DNA of 64,000 bases from Panulirus ornatus (taxonomy: Eukaryota > Arthropoda > Malacostraca > Decapoda > Palinuridae). Under the pieces are notes generated by a model. That model had not been told where the DNA came from. It made no database searches and saw only the letters and a program-made list of their open reading frames with translations. The stretch is from contig NC_092226.1 in the NCBI RefSeq assembly GCF_036320965.1, forward strand, positions 24,567,002-24,631,001. Reading direction: 5' to 3'. The first letter of the stretch is position 1; each line of letters starts with the position of its first letter. Below, in pieces: positions 1 to 11,134 of the stretch. The position numbers were made by a program, and so were the translations under genes.

Positions 1-77
1 CCATAACGTAATGGACCAAGAAACTTGAAAGAAAAGATATGAATAAGTATTATTTTATCCAAGAGTAATGGATGAAG

Positions 78-232
78 AGTTAAGAGTTGCTGACCTTGGG
101 GCACTCACGGGCCATCCGGGGTCGAGCTAGCATAGGTTTTAATCCTAGACGCGGCAGTTTTTCCACAGTCCAACTAGCTGTTCATCCACTTCCTTGGGTT
201 AGTCGAAAAAGTGGTTACCTGGCTTACTCTAG
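78..232 (+). mobile_element. tRNA-derived SINE fragment
   Basis: A degenerate RNA polymerase III B box (GGTTTTAATCC, 134-144; consensus GGTTCRANYCC) lies inside a 'GCGGCAGT...CCACAGTCCAACTAGCTGTTCATCC' type body (written here only in part), followed by 'GTGGTTACCTGGCTTACTC' and then a (TA)n tail. The same body (CAGTCCAGCTGTTCATCCTCCC) recurs near 34.8 kb. This order, tRNA-like head, unique body, simple tail, is that of a SINE. The tRNA species is not recognisable and no cloverleaf can be drawn with confidence. Confidence 0.55.
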
Positions 233-311
<79 letters not shown>

Positions 312-321
312 GTGTGTGTGT
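231..321. repeat. (TA)n microsatellite with short (TG)n end
   Basis: About 80 bp of alternating TA with two TG interruptions, ending in TGTGTGTGTG. It sits at the 3' tail of the SINE fragment. Confidence 0.97.
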
Positions 322-476
322 TTTGGAAAGGATCAAAATTTTGCACGTGACCAGGATATTCCTATGAGTCCATGGGGAAAATGAAACACGATAAGTTCCC
401 AAGTGCACGTTTGTGTAATAATCACATCATCAGGGTGGAGACAAGAGAGAAATATAACAGTCAGTTGATATACATC

Positions 477-516
477 GAAGAGACGAAGCTAGGACGCGTC
501 CTAGCTTCGTCTCTTC
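477..516. repeat. Perfect 40-bp palindrome
   Basis: The left arm begins GAAGAGACGAAGC and the centre is ACGCGT (494-499). Every one of the 20 base pairs matches with no spacer, and symmetry stops at 476/517. It would form a 20-bp cruciform or hairpin. It sits just beside the 3' end of a minus-strand LINE tail (535-795). It is too long and exact to be chance, but its role is unknown. Confidence 0.95.
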
Positions 517-534
517 TTTTCATTATATTACTAT

Positions 535-795
535 TATTATATTTAATCGCCGTCTCCTGCGTCAGCGAGGTAGCGCAAAGAAATAGACGAGTAATGGCCC
601 AACCTAACCACATACACATATATATACATAAACGCCCATACACGCACATATACATACATATACACAGGCATGTAAATATATACCCATACACGCACATATA
701 CATACATATACACAGACATATAAATATATACCCATGTACATATTCATAGCTACTGCTTTCATCCATTCTCGTCGCCACCCCGCCACACATGAAAT
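535..795 (-). mobile_element. LINE 3'-UTR tail fragment
   Basis: Read on the minus strand this runs from 'TTTCATGTGTGGCGGGGTGG' through TA/CA-rich 3'-UTR to a GCTACCTCGCTGACGC block and an A/T-rich tail. The segment TTCTCGTCGCCACCCCGCC is shared with the LINE at 8133-9410, so this is a severely 5'-truncated copy of the same family. Inside it a 48-bp unit starting CCCATACACG is present twice in tandem (635 and 683) with a third start at 731. No coding sequence remains. Confidence 0.7.
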
Positions 796-2089
796 AGTAT
801 TCCCTGTATTGTACAAATAGGTGATTACACACACAATACAGTCTTCCTTATGGGTGTTGATGAACAATGTTCAGATCCTTGTACTCGCCATTCCTTCTTC
901 GTGAGCAAATGAGTAGCATTACTATGTTTATATCGCCTATGCTATGTGGCCTGGGCTAAGACAGTACAGGCGCTTGACAGACCTGAATGTATGAAGTTTT
1001 GTGAACGTAGGTGGGTATCAGGAAAGTTGTAGAGGTAGACTACGTGCCCATGTGTTCAGTACATTGATAAATGCGTAGTACAGTACATGGAGAAAGAGAA
1101 GCATCACAGGCTGGATTCGTACGTATATATACGTATGTTTGGATTGTAGAACAGTTCCTGAGTAAGATGTGGAGGTGGGCTGAGGGCCCTGTATTTTTAA
1201 TGCAAACACATCATGGATAGGGTTAACACACATTCATTTTGACAAGCGAGCAGTGGATAAGGCTAATCAAAGAAGTTAGGATTGCATACATGTCTATGAA
1301 CAGTCGCGTAGTGCATGAAGCGAGTTACGTAGCACTGTGGGTATAGTCAGTTGCATTAGTGAGTTTCACATCCTCGGGAACCTCGTTGTCAGTGGTGGAG
1401 TATTTACAGAGTTCATAAAACATGAGACCGGGAGGCCTTAAGTCGATGATAAAGGAACACTTTGTCATGTAGTGTTGTAGTGTGTACTGATACCGTACCT
1501 CACATAACTTACGCAGAGTTGTACTTAATGTAGAATTATGTCGACTCCGTTCTAATCCAGGCTCTTCTGCTTAGCATGAGTTTAGTGGTGTAGTGCCAGT
1601 CATAACACTTGATGCAAGAGCTGTCTGATCTCTCAGCATCTGTGAATGGAGGTAATTCTCCAAAGCCTTCACGAATTAGCACGGACCTAACATTGTTATG
1701 CCGAGTCTGCCTCCGGCTTCAGACAAGCCTGTTTGTCCACTTTACCAACATGACCATGATGGCTGAACCCGATGTGAGAGAGAATTCAAAGAAAACCGAG
1801 TTAACTCCTCTGTCATTAAAGGCTTAGGTAAACAGACTCCTTATTGTGCATCTGAAAGTGACATCACATATTACTTTTAAACAGTTGAGTGAGCTGAGTG
1901 TTGATTAATGAGGCTGTTAGGAAGGTACTCTTACCACCTTGAGAACGAGCACGTACCCCTCTGTCTCGTTCCCGCCCAGTTGTTGAGACGTGCACTGATG
2001 GGCAAGTCTCACTCTGCCAAGATGTCACTTTCGTCTACCTTCGCTCAACCTTGCCCTCGTCTCTCTTGCATATCACTAGGCATGTCTTA
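796..2089. other. Unassigned, apparently low-copy DNA
   Basis: No repeat, RNA gene or convincing coding region seen. A 72-codon plus-strand frame at 1609-1827 contains the string LLCRVCLRLQTS, which recalls the start of an arthropod ZAD zinc-finger domain, but the remaining ZAD cysteines are missing, so it is not called. Confidence 0.5.
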
Positions 2090-2640
2090 GGTATATTTCG
2101 TTCACCAACTTCACCCTATCCCCATCTCCAGACTCGCCTAGGCCCGCCACACCACCTCCTCTCCACTGCGTCTTGATCCTCTCCCCTTACCCATTGTTTC
2201 GAAAATTCTCATTGCCGTCCCTTCTCCTCCTAGCGACACCATCTTTCACCGCTCCATTATTTACACCAGTATTTCCTACACTCCTCCTTCCTTCCTCCCT
2301 AGACTCACCCTGTCGGCCCTACGCAGTGTCCCCATCTTGTGTTTCCTCTCACCCGTCCGAGATCATTTCCCATCCCCATCCCTCACCTGATCACGCCCTT
2401 GTGAGGGGCTCTCGTCAAACCCCCTCCCCTCCCCTCGCCACGCCTCTCTCCCTCCCTCCCTCTCCCTCTCTTGACCCTTTCTCTCACCCGTAGGTCCTTT
2501 ACCCCATCCTAACGCTTACCCTCGTACCTCACGCTTCACCGTCGTCCTGTTGAGGAAACATCGATGCACGGCACAGCTGCTCAAGTCTGCCATCTTCATC
2601 AGCCTTTAAACCTGAGGACCAGCTGAGCACCGCCTCCCTT
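2090..2640. other. Pyrimidine-rich tract
   Basis: The plus strand is strongly C/T-biased with many CCCTCTCC-type runs (densest 2160-2520). The 106-codon open frame inside it is Pro/Ser/Leu-rich and follows from composition. No gene is supported. Confidence 0.6.
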
Positions 2641-3094
2641 TCCACCACCTCCGAACCCCAGATGACCCCAGAGTTCCTCAGCTGGAGTGGAGAACATGAA
2701 GCCCCATAATGATCGGGCTAAACTTCACGTCCCAAATGGTTATCGATCCGTTGCTCAAGGCAGAGACAAAGCCAAGCATTATATAAGACTACGTCTCCCG
2801 CGTTTCTGTCATGGTGACGGATGGATTTGTCGTGAGCAAGTTGTCGTCGTTGTAGAGGAGCGTCACGCGGTCTTAACGCCACTGGTCACACACACGACAC
2901 ACTTGGAGTGAACGACCGGGAACTTTCCGCTCCGAGTTTATTGTCGTGTTTAGGATAGTAAGATCAAGCTATGGTTCCTTGAACCGTGCAGTCAATTGCA
3001 ACAGGTACTTTGCTAATGCTGGATTTAGGAAGACTCGTTACTTATTTCCTCGTAATTCTGATTGTTGAATTTGTCGTGTATATGGTTAACATTG
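2641..3094. other. Unassigned DNA
   Basis: No repeat, RNA gene or coding signal recognised. Confidence 0.4.
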
Positions 3095-3290
3095 AGCACA
3101 ACCGTATGAACCATAAGTATGACAGTACGACCCTCGAGCACGACGGCATGACCCTAGAGAGCATGGCAGTAACGGCCATGGACGTGATGGATTATCCTTT
3201 GACCTGATCTTTACTAAGGGTCAGGTTAAAGGTCAGGCCATCACACCCATGGAACTTACCGTCGTGCTCGTGTACAGTCTTACTAAAAGG
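3095..3290. repeat. Fold-back (inverted-repeat) element, copy 1
   Basis: The left arm carries CGAGCACGACGG and CCATGGACGTGATGG; the right arm carries their inverse complements CCATCACACCCATGG and CCGTCGTGCTCG. The arms flank a loop around 3192-3232 that includes GGGTCAGGTTAAAGGTCAGG. Subunits of about 20 bp (ACGACCCTTGAGCACGACGG type) recur at 21.2, 23.75, 30.2 and 40.8 kb. This resembles a non-autonomous fold-back or MITE-like family; no terminal target duplication could be fixed by eye. Confidence 0.75.
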
Positions 3291-3410
3291 TCGTTACGTT
3301 TCGTTCAAGTGATTAATGGGTAAAAACTTAAGAGTGGATATTCGCTATGGTGTAGACATCGGGTTTTGTGATGTAGCCTGATGGCAGTTTTGCAGTGCGA
3401 GTTCTGGACT

Positions 3411-3938
3411 AGATCGAGGGTGGTGTTGATGGTCCTCGTATCGGGGGTGGTGTTGATGGTCCTCGTATCGGGGGTGGTGTTGATGGTCCTCGTATCGGGG
3501 GTGGTGTTGATGGTCCTCGTATCGGGGGTGGTGTTGATGGTCCTCGTATCGGGGGTGGTGTTGATGGTCCTCGTATCGGGGGTGGTGTAGATGGTCCTCG
3601 TATCGGGGGTGGTGTTGATGGTCCTCGTATCGGGGGTGGTGTTGATGGTCCTCGTATCGGGGGTGGTGTTGATGGTCCTCGTATCGGGGGTGGTGTTGAT
3701 GGTCCTCGTATCGAGGGTGGTGTTGATGGTCCTCGTATCGGGGGTGGTGTTGATGGTCCTCGTATCGGGGGTGGTGTTGATGGTCCTCGTATCGGGGGTG
3801 GTGTTGATGGTCCTCGTATCGGGGGTGGTGTTGATGGTCCTCGTATCGGGGGTGGTGTTGATGGTCCTTGTATTGAGGTGGTGTTGATAGCCTTCATATC
3901 GAGGTGGTGCTGATGGCCCTCGTATCGTGCTGGAGCAG
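3411..3938. repeat. 27-bp minisatellite (~19 copies)
   Basis: Units beginning GATGGTCCTCGTATCGGGGG start at 3428 and every 27 bp to 3860 (17 copies), with a partial copy before and two degenerate ones at 3886 and 3912. Internal units differ by single bases (GTAG at 3587-3590, CGAGGG near 3710), so the array is young. Because 27 is divisible by 3, both strands stay open and give artificial nonapeptide-repeat frames up to 228 codons. I do not regard them as genes. Confidence 0.97.
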
Positions 3939-4179
3939 ATCCTCCTCGTCGACTTCGTTCTGTTGAAAAGAAAGACAAATTCATCCCACAATCCAGTCTT
4001 TTCCTGGAGATTTCCCTACACGTACGTTCTCACCTCACTATTTCATCTGATTCCTCCCGTCCGAATTAAAACTCTTCCTCATCTTGTGTGACTAATTCCC
4101 TTTGTTCTTAAATCCCTCCTCCCTCATCTTCCAATCCGTTTATCCCTCTCTATCTCTCCACATCACATTCCTGGGTGAA
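3939..4179. other. Unassigned DNA
   Basis: Pyrimidine-leaning sequence with no recognised feature. Confidence 0.4.
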
Positions 4180-4960
4180 ACTTGTCAGTAAAACTCACCA
4201 CTAGAAATATGCAAGACTAAAGTTGCAGCTATTGGTGTTATATTGCTCGCCTCAGTTGCTTTTCTCTGTATATTACAATCATCTTAATTTTTCACTTGTC
4301 ACATCGTTTTTTGAATTGGCTGACACTGTCCTCAAGCTGAATCCAGTCATCGGCCATTCTCAGAGAAGAAGTACTTCCTAATATTCTTATTAATGTTTTC
4401 TTATAAAGTTTATGCATAGGTCCTCTTGAATTATCCCAGTTTTCTTCTGTTCATTTTGTCTGAACAATCCGTTCCACTCCATGTTTCTTGACGATCTAAT
4501 CACGTTTTGTACATCCTCATGTAACACTGACGCTGTTTTAGTTTTGTCATCAATTTTTGTATCGGTAAATATCTTGCATGTTGATTTTCATCACTTTTGG
4601 AAGTCATTTATATTTACTAGGAACAAGACTGATACAAGAACAGTCCCTTGTGGTGCACCATTAAAAACAGTTTTGAATGATGATCTTGTGCCATTAAGTG
4701 AGACAAATTGTTTACTGTCGGCCAGAAAGGCTTCTGTCTGTTTAAGTGTGTTCCCACTCACTCCAATCCTGTGTGTCCCTCTATCGAAGTTTTTTCTTAA
4801 AATCAAAACGCTGTAGATCAAATGGTTCATGCCAGTTACTCATTCATGTCAAGTCTTCCAAAGATTCCAACAAATTGGTAAGATCTTCCGTAAACAGCTT
4901 CTCCTCCTCGACTGATTTATCTCAACGTACACCACAGCGGGAGGCTCGCAACCCATGATG
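4180..4960 (-). pseudogene. CR1-like LINE reverse transcriptase remnant
   Basis: Minus-strand translation over 4830-4591 gives a reverse transcriptase palm segment: KQFVSLNG, then FNGAPQGTVL (family form GVPQGSVLG) and LFLVNINDF (family form LFLIYINDL). Downstream FTDTKIDDKTKTAS is a damaged FADDTKIAS catalytic box. Further on, near 4330-4370, DDWIQLEDSVSQFKKRCDK matches the usual C-terminal 'W..LP..VV....SFK..LD' segment of these elements. The distance between catalytic box and C-terminus is far too short, so an internal deletion is present, along with stops and at least one frameshift. The intact element would make a LINE ORF2 protein (endonuclease plus reverse transcriptase) for target-primed copying in the nucleus; this copy is dead. 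Clade assignment (CR1-like) is from motif wording only. Confidence 0.82.
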
Positions 4961-5079
4961 ACTTTTCGTCCCCTACTCGTTATGTTTCCATGCAGTCCCT
5001 GGCTGTGCTCTCTCTCCTGTGTATATATTTTCAGTTATCATGCCAGTCCTATGGGTTCCTTCTCGACTAACTCTAAATT

Positions 5080-5700
5080 CTAATCCCCCTTTTTTTTTGC
5101 GGTTATCCTCGGCATATCTATTATGCACCCCCATGCTCCTCCTGTGAGCGGTAGCGCAAAAGGATTACATGGGGTCACAAAGGGTCTCTGTCAGACCCCA
5201 TTGTTACCGAATTCGTTCAATACATAAGCTACATCACATACATTACATCGTATTTCATATATGTTTTACTGACTAAATGCAAAAAGTGGAGACAATCATA
5301 AAATCTTAGGTATCTTCTTAATGTGTTGTTGTGGCATTTCTTGTAGGCTTCGTTTAGACGTATCCATAAAAGGTTCTATTTCTTTCACATTGTAAGTCGT
5401 AAAATCTTCAGGTAGGTCTTAGCACCAGCAGTACCTTATAGCCTGGTATTAGTCTAGCAATTACAACATCTTGTAATCTGCTGAGCTCATTACTTTCGCC
5501 ATAGTCATGTTTTACTTTACACACTTCACTGTGATGGGAAATGTTTCTACTAGTGCTTCTTTGAACTCGTCTCCGTGCTTCAAAGAGGTCTGCTTGTTCC
5601 TTTGTAATTGAAGTTTTGAGGCTCCTGATTATAACCCAGTGTTTTCTGCAGAGGGAATCCACAACAGTTTGATTTGAATCCCTCAACCAACATTGTATGA
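5080..5700 (-). pseudogene. LINE-B 3' end, copy 1
   Basis: Minus-strand sequence encodes a C-terminal piece (HHSEVCKVKHDYGESN...RLIPGYK at 5686-5408) and then, in another frame, EIEPFMDTSKRSLQEMPQ (about 5385-5300). The second matches EPFRDRSKETLQEMSQ in copy 2 at 11.3 kb. It then runs into a 3' UTR with the shared block GCGCTACCGCTCACAGGAGG (5160-5140). Known LINE families end in such a Cys/His segment followed by an 'EPFR' helix. This copy is 5'-truncated and frameshifted. It abuts repeat F at 5700. Confidence 0.8.
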
Positions 5701-6110
5701 ATGTTTTTCTCTGGCTTCAGAGACCATTGTTACATTATGATCCTAGAATGTTAAGAGCAAGTGTGAAAATAAAGGATCAGAGATCATTAAACCGTCTGTG
5801 ATTAACAATTCTTTAGAGACAACACTCTCTGAATCACCACGCAAACGTTTGTCATATCATAAAATTGATTTAAAGTGTTTTGTCCTCATTGCTGAGAATG
5901 TCAAGTTCTTTCCGCGTGTTGAGTATTTTAGTGGTCTTTGGGCAACCAAGTACGATTCTTTATTTTGCATTTTTCAGATCTGTCCTTTGCTGTTATGTGG
6001 GACTAAGGCTGGTATGTGGCAGTTTATCAGAGGTCTATTATAAGCCAAGTATACCATTCTTTCATTCTGATATTTGCACCATAACTAGAATTTTACGCTG
6101 CAACATCCCT
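5700..6110 (+). repeat. Dispersed repeat F, copy 1
   Basis: The stretch around 5800-5990 is clearly homologous to the reverse complement of 44570-44770: AACAATTCTTTAGAGAC versus AACAGTTCTTCTGAGAC, and AGTTCTTTCCGCGTGTTGAG versus AGTTCTTTCCGCATGTTGAG. It also shares TTTGGGCAACCAAGTA/TTTGGACAGCTAAGTA. Orientation is nominal, since the coding strand, if any, is unknown. It directly follows LINE-B copy 1 and could be an upstream part of a related element. Confidence 0.65.
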
Positions 6111-6413
6111 AAGGGCTCTTAGATTTAAGTCTACATTGTCGATTTAGTATTTGCACAGCAGCTACAGTACATGGGACTGAGACACTAAGGTATTAAAAGG
6201 AGGAGATTCAGTCAAGGGGTTTTTCATCAGTTTTCAGTTTACATGGTCCGCTCCCACCATTGCCAATACGTTTATTAAAGAAGCTCCTCAGCACACGTCA
6301 GTGAGAGTCTCTCGTCCTCCTGATCGGGGCAGGGAACTAGACAAGCGGGGACTTCCTTTGCTCCCTTCTAGACCTTCCTCCCTGCTCTGACGGGAGCGGG
6401 GGACCCTTTCAGT

Positions 6414-6600
6414 CCTCGGTCCCCACTCGGGCTCACCTGTCACCCTCCTGTATTTGTATACTGTATCCACTGTACGCTCTGTATCGGCCTCCACCTACCC
6501 CTAGATATGTGCCTTTCACCCCATGCTGTCAGTGACATACTTTGTGTGTGTATATCCAGGCAACAAATATTTTAAAGCTAAAGAAAAATGTTTAAAAGTT
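6414..6600 (+). mobile_element. LINE-A 3'-UTR fragment
   Basis: Shares CACTCGGGCTCACCTGTCACC, CCACTGTACGCTCT and CTAGATATGTGCC (each cited in part) with the LINE-A 3' UTR at 31250-31340, in the same order, and ends in an A-rich run AAAGCTAAAGAAAAATG. Only the last ~190 bp of the element are present. Confidence 0.75.
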
Positions 6601-7262
6601 TAAGCTCCGGGATTTGTTCCTGAGGCCCTTGGAAGGGTCAGTTCTATTCCGTACTGGAAGTAGAATAAGAATATCTATATATTCAGCCAACTCCTAGTTA
6701 TGTGTTTTATGTTCTTTATAGATAAGCCTCATCGGCTATACAAATGAAGTGGGTGGGGTAGGAAACCTTCATCCACCCTTGCCTGGTCGGCTCCCCACCC
6801 TTTCCAGTCATGCTCCTTCCTCACTCCTTCCTCCTCTTTTACATGTGTCCCGAGTAACAATGTTATCTGGCCGGAGGAACCCTCGCTCAGCACATCACAG
6901 ATGCCAGTGGAAACTCTTGGCCACCCGAGATGAATTCTGTTACCATCATCATCTTTCTCACTGACTTGTCCTTTCTCCTCCACTGTTTCTGCTCCATCTC
7001 TCAGTTATTCTGTTTCCTCGAGTTCCACACTTACTCTCCTCTGTCTCCTTCCCTTCCTCACTCTGCCTCCCACCCCACGAGGCGGGAGCAGGAACTACGC
7101 CAGCACCCGGCAAGAACGGGGCGTGGTGAACGTAAAAATCTCCATCTCGTTCTTACGAGCTGGCACGACAAGGGTGTGGGCGTGGTCGTGTGAAGTGGCT
7201 CCACACCCGCCATCCATCTCACCGCTCTTGTTTACCGCCGGTTACTCCCTCTGTCTCCCCAA

Positions 7263-7264
<2 letters not shown>
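6601..7264. other. Unassigned DNA
   Basis: Pyrimidine-leaning, no gene or repeat recognised. Short frames on both strands are composition-driven. Confidence 0.4.

Positions 7265-7345
<81 letters not shown>
7265..7345. repeat. (CT)n microsatellite
   Basis: About 40 uninterrupted CT units. Confidence 0.98.
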
Positions 7346-7347
<2 letters not shown>

Positions 7348-7426
7348 GTCCATTTTCCCTTCCTGTTTCCTTCGTCTCCAAGTTTCTGGAGTGTCTTTTT
7401 CCCGTATCTCTGTCTGTCTTCGTTCG

Positions 7427-7454
7427 GTGTGTGTGTGTGTGTGTGTGTGTGTGT
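7427..7454. repeat. (GT)n microsatellite
   Basis: Fourteen GT units. Confidence 0.96.
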
Positions 7455-8063
7455 CCTTCTGCGTCTCCTGCGGCAGTGGGCGGGCGTCCCCGTCACCCCC
7501 AGGGTCTCGGTGACCAGGCGGTGGGGATAGGGGAGTATCGGTCTTCATTTAAGGGACCAGCGACACTCTGTCTTGGCTGTGGCCTCCACCCATCCACCCC
7601 CTCCAACCCCCTTTGCCATTTACATAAAGGGGTTGGGAGAAGAGGGAGAGGAAAGAGAGAGGGATGGGAGAGGAAGTAGAAAAGGAGTTATGATAAGTTG
7701 GGTAAGTTTCTGATAATTCTTGTCTAAAATATATATACAGAATATGTTCTTAAATCATTAGTTTGATACTTTGTGAATTGTATTTGTACAAATATTGTTC
7801 ATGAAAGATGTTGGTTTATTTACCAGAATAGTTATCATTCAGTCTATATAAAAACAATGCCATTGATGTAAGGCAGAAATGTGATAAATAGAATGGAGGC
7901 ATTGAACGAAAACGTGATACAATAGCCAGTAGTCATCAATCTTGTACAACGGGGATGATGCGCACCTCAGGGGTGAAAAGTTGTGCAACGTGACGCTGCT
8001 CACTGTCATCAACACGCGATGATACAGCCTCAGCAAAGGTGACTTCACTCAGGATGTAACCAC

Positions 8064-8068
<5 letters not shown>
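7455..8068. other. Unassigned DNA
   Basis: First part GC-rich, later part AT-rich. Nothing recognised. Confidence 0.4.

Positions 8069-8132
<64 letters not shown>
8069..8132. repeat. (TA)n microsatellite at LINE tail
   Basis: Thirty-two TA units lying at the 3' end (minus orientation) of the LINE that follows. Confidence 0.97.
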
Positions 8133-8136
<4 letters not shown>

Positions 8137-9410
8137 TATACATATATACAAATGTACATAATTCATATTTGCTGCCTTTATTCATTCTCGTCGCCACCCC
8201 GCCTTACATGAAATGGCAACACCCCCCCCCCCCCCCGCACGCGCGCGAGGTAGTGCTAGGAAAGGACAACAAAGGCCACATTTGTTCACACTCAGTCTCT
8301 AGCTGTCATGTATGATGCACCGAAACCACGGCTCCCTTTCCACATCCAGGCCCCACAAAACTTTCCATGGTTTACCCCAGACGCTTCACATGCCCTGGTT
8401 CAATCCATTAACAGCACGTCGACCCCGGTATACCACATCATTCCAGTTCACTCTATTCCTTGCACGCCTTTCACCCTCCTCCATGTTCAGGCCCCGATCG
8501 CTCAAAATCTTTTTCACTCCATCCTTCCACCTCCAAGTTTGGTCTCCCACTTCTCGTTCCCTCCACCTCTGACACATTTATCCTATTTGTCAATCTTTCC
8601 TCACTCATTCTCTCCCTGTGATCAGACCATTTCAATACACCCTCTTTTGCCCTCTCAACCACTCTTTTTATTACCACACATCTCTCTTACCCTGTCATTA
8701 CTTACTCGATCAAACCACCTCACACAACATATTGTCCTCAGACATCTCATTTCCTACACATTCACCCTCCTCCGAACAACCCTATCTATAGCCTACTCCT
8801 CGCAACCATATAACATTGTTGGAACCACTATTTCTTCAAACATACCCGTTTTTGCTTTCTGAGATAATGTTCTCGCCTTCCACACATTCTACAACGCTCC
8901 CAGAACTTTCGCCCCTCCCCCATCCTGTGACTCGCTTCCGCTTCCATGGTTCCATCCGCTGCCAAATCCACTTCAAGATATCTAAAACACTTAACTTCCT
9001 CCAATTTTCTCCATTCAAACTTGCCTCCCAGTTGACTTGTCCCTCAACCCTACTGTACCTAATAACCTTGATCTTTTTCTCATTTAATCTCAGCTTTCTT
9101 CTTTCACACATTTTACCAAACTCAGTCACCAGCTTCTGCAGTTTCTCACCGGAATCAGCCACCAGCGCTGTATCATCAGCGAACAACAACTGACTCGCTT
9201 CCCAAGCCCTCTCATCCACAGCAGACTGCATATTTGCCCCTTTCTCCTGAACTCTTGCATTCACCTCCCTAACAACCCCATCCATAAACAACTTAAACAA
9301 CCATGGAGACTTCACGTACCCCTGCAGCAAACCAACATTCACTGGGAACCAATCACTTTCCTCTTTTCTTACTCATACACATGCCTTAAATCCTCGATAA
9401 AAACTTTTTA
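8133..9410 (-). pseudogene. 5'-truncated LINE with FADD reverse transcriptase box
   Basis: On the minus strand from about 9363 the translation reads ESDWFPVNVGL, then LLQGYVKSPWLFKLFMDGVV (family: LRQGCVMSPWLFNLFMDG). The catalytic LLFADDTALVADS follows (FADD codons at 9183-9172), then KLQKLVTEFGKMCERRKLRLNEKK. Beyond about 8840 the frame is lost. The C-terminal part reappears in other frames as GDQTWRWKDGVKKILSDRGL (8577-8386), the usual 'GRPK.RW.DGVK..L...GL' ending. The 3' UTR contains a 15-bp poly(C) (8222-8236) and a CTACCTCGCGCGCG block. A TGA at 9375-9373 interrupts the RT frame and homology stops near 9410, so the element is 5'-truncated and dead. Its function when intact was LINE ORF2 reverse transcription. 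Clade not resolved. The 184-codon plus-strand frame at 8308-8862 is antisense to it. Confidence 0.9.
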
Positions 9411-10347
9411 CCGGACGCTGACTGAAAAGAAAAAAACGCAGTGTCATACTGAATAAAAGGCGATGTTCATGATTTGAAAGTGTCGTTTTAGTCGGCTTTT
9501 ACAAATCTCATGAAAGTAAGAGATTATGATGAAATTTAGGTGTCGGAGGGACCAGACAGCGCAGGTTCTAGACGTGTGGAGTCCAGATGGACATTAATGT
9601 TGTAAAGATACAGATGTTGATATCATACATTCCATCAATTTCGTCGTCTTTCTTCTTAACATATTCCTCTTTCATACTCCTCTTCTTTTTCTTTTCCTTC
9701 TCTTTCTTTTCTTTATTTTTTCTTGCTTTCTTCGTCTTCTCCAATATCAACAGACCGTTGTCAAGCCAAGTCCGGGGCTACCATGACACAGTTATTGATG
9801 GAGAGTCGGTTTTTTAAAGCAATCATGGGGAAGACTTCAACCTTTCCGGGAATCTAAACCGTAGCTCAATACTCTGCCTCATCTTTGTTATATATTCAGA
9901 TGATCATACAACCATGAATCTTATCTACACGAGAGCTGATGCAGAAGTGGGAGAAGACTCCAGAGTTCTTCATAAGTCCTGTGTTGGTCGACGAGGAAAA
10001 ATTATGGTTTGAACTTCATCACCACCCACACGAAGCCCGCCCACGGGAACAGATGGAGACTACCCCCCAACCGACTCAGGAAACCCAAATTATCACGATA
10101 GCATCTTTTAAATTCCATTAACGCAGTCTCGGTTTAAATGTTTTCTTCAGAGGCGGTCGTGTCACTGGGCAATCTCACTCGCTGAACTCCCAGTGCCCTT
10201 GATGCTTTGCAGTGGCTCCTGCAGTAACAGTCGCGTGCCAGTGGTGTTGAGAATATCACTAAGAAAATAAAAGATTCACTCGTTGGGAATTGACGTACTT
10301 TCAGTAGCCTGCAACCACTAGTCTGCTTCAGGTGATAATGGTGCTCT

Positions 10348-10349
<2 letters not shown>
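9411..10349. other. Unassigned DNA
   Basis: A T/C-rich run lies at 9640-9740. A 60-codon plus frame at 9939-10121 (begins MQKWEKTPEFFIS) has unremarkable composition but no recognised domain or clear splice sites, so it is left uncalled. Confidence 0.4.

Positions 10350-10426
<77 letters not shown>
10350..10426. repeat. (TA)n microsatellite
   Basis: About 38 TA units. Confidence 0.97.
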
Positions 10427-10429
<3 letters not shown>

Positions 10430-10759
10430 CTTGAACATACTGACATCAGACGTGCCTTTGGCGCTACGATAACAATAGTATACATATTGATAATGGAGTT
10501 TGTCCGTCTGCCAGGATGTCTGGCTATATGTGGAAGAATTTACCCTTTGACCTTGCCCGTATTTTGTTAGGTCAAGAGGTCAATAGCATCGAGGATGTAT
10601 GAATGGGGGTATAGTGATGAGCGTGGTAGTGAAGATCATGGTGTAGTTGGATGATGTATTGATGGCCTTACTAACATAGATGAGTGTGTAGTGATGGAGA
10701 ATATAGTGCATAGAAAACGAGCCTGGTTTGGTGAAGATAGGCTGGCCTTGAATATAGCT
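10427..10759. other. Unassigned DNA with paired AGGTCA half-sites
   Basis: Contains AGGTCAAGAGGTCA (10569-10582, a direct repeat spaced by 2) and an upstream TTTGACCTTG near 10544. These match nuclear-receptor half-sites but nothing nearby suggests a promoter. Confidence 0.35.
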
Positions 10760-11013
10760 GAATGAAGATGAGGGTACTGTGAATGAAGATGAGGGCACTG
10801 TGAATGAAAGTGAGGGCACTGTGAATGAAGATGAGGGTACAATGAATAAAGATAAGGGCACTGTGAATGAAGATAAGGGTATTGTTGAATGAAGAAAGGG
10901 CAGTTTGAATGAAGATAAGGGTACTATGAATAAAGATAAGGGCACTGTGAATGAGGATAAGGGCACTGTGAATGAAGATAAAGGTAATGTTGAATGAAGA
11001 AAGGGCACTGTGA
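10760..11013. repeat. 21-bp minisatellite (~12 copies)
   Basis: Units of the type GTGAATGAAGATAAGGGCAC, diverged by several bases each. A larger 105-bp period (5 units) is visible because the variant ATGTTGAATGAAGAAAGGGC type recurs at 10881 and 10986. The minus-strand 142- and 122-codon frames over it are artefacts of the 21-bp period. Confidence 0.92.
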
Positions 11014-11134
11014 AGATGGCGGTGAAGTGAAAATAACAATATCCCGACCCCGGAAATAACCTAACCTAGGGTAAAGGCAGCGAAGAAGCTATTAATGATA
11101 TTGATAATGATAATAATGAACTCAGTTTTATAAT

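Noticed and set aside
1609..1827. ZAD zinc-finger domain
   Set aside because: Only the first CxxC-like LCRVCLR string fits; the second cysteine pair and following zinc fingers are absent.
3305..3991. Open frames of up to 228 codons on both strands
   Set aside because: They are translations of the 27-bp minisatellite, whose period is divisible by 3; both strands are open, which a real gene does not need.
7123..7548. Ser/Leu- and Arg/Glu-repeat frames
   Set aside because: They are the (CT)n/(GA)n and (GT)n microsatellites read in several frames.
8308..8862. 184-codon plus-strand frame
   Set aside because: Antisense to the degenerate minus-strand LINE, whose motifs explain the sequence.
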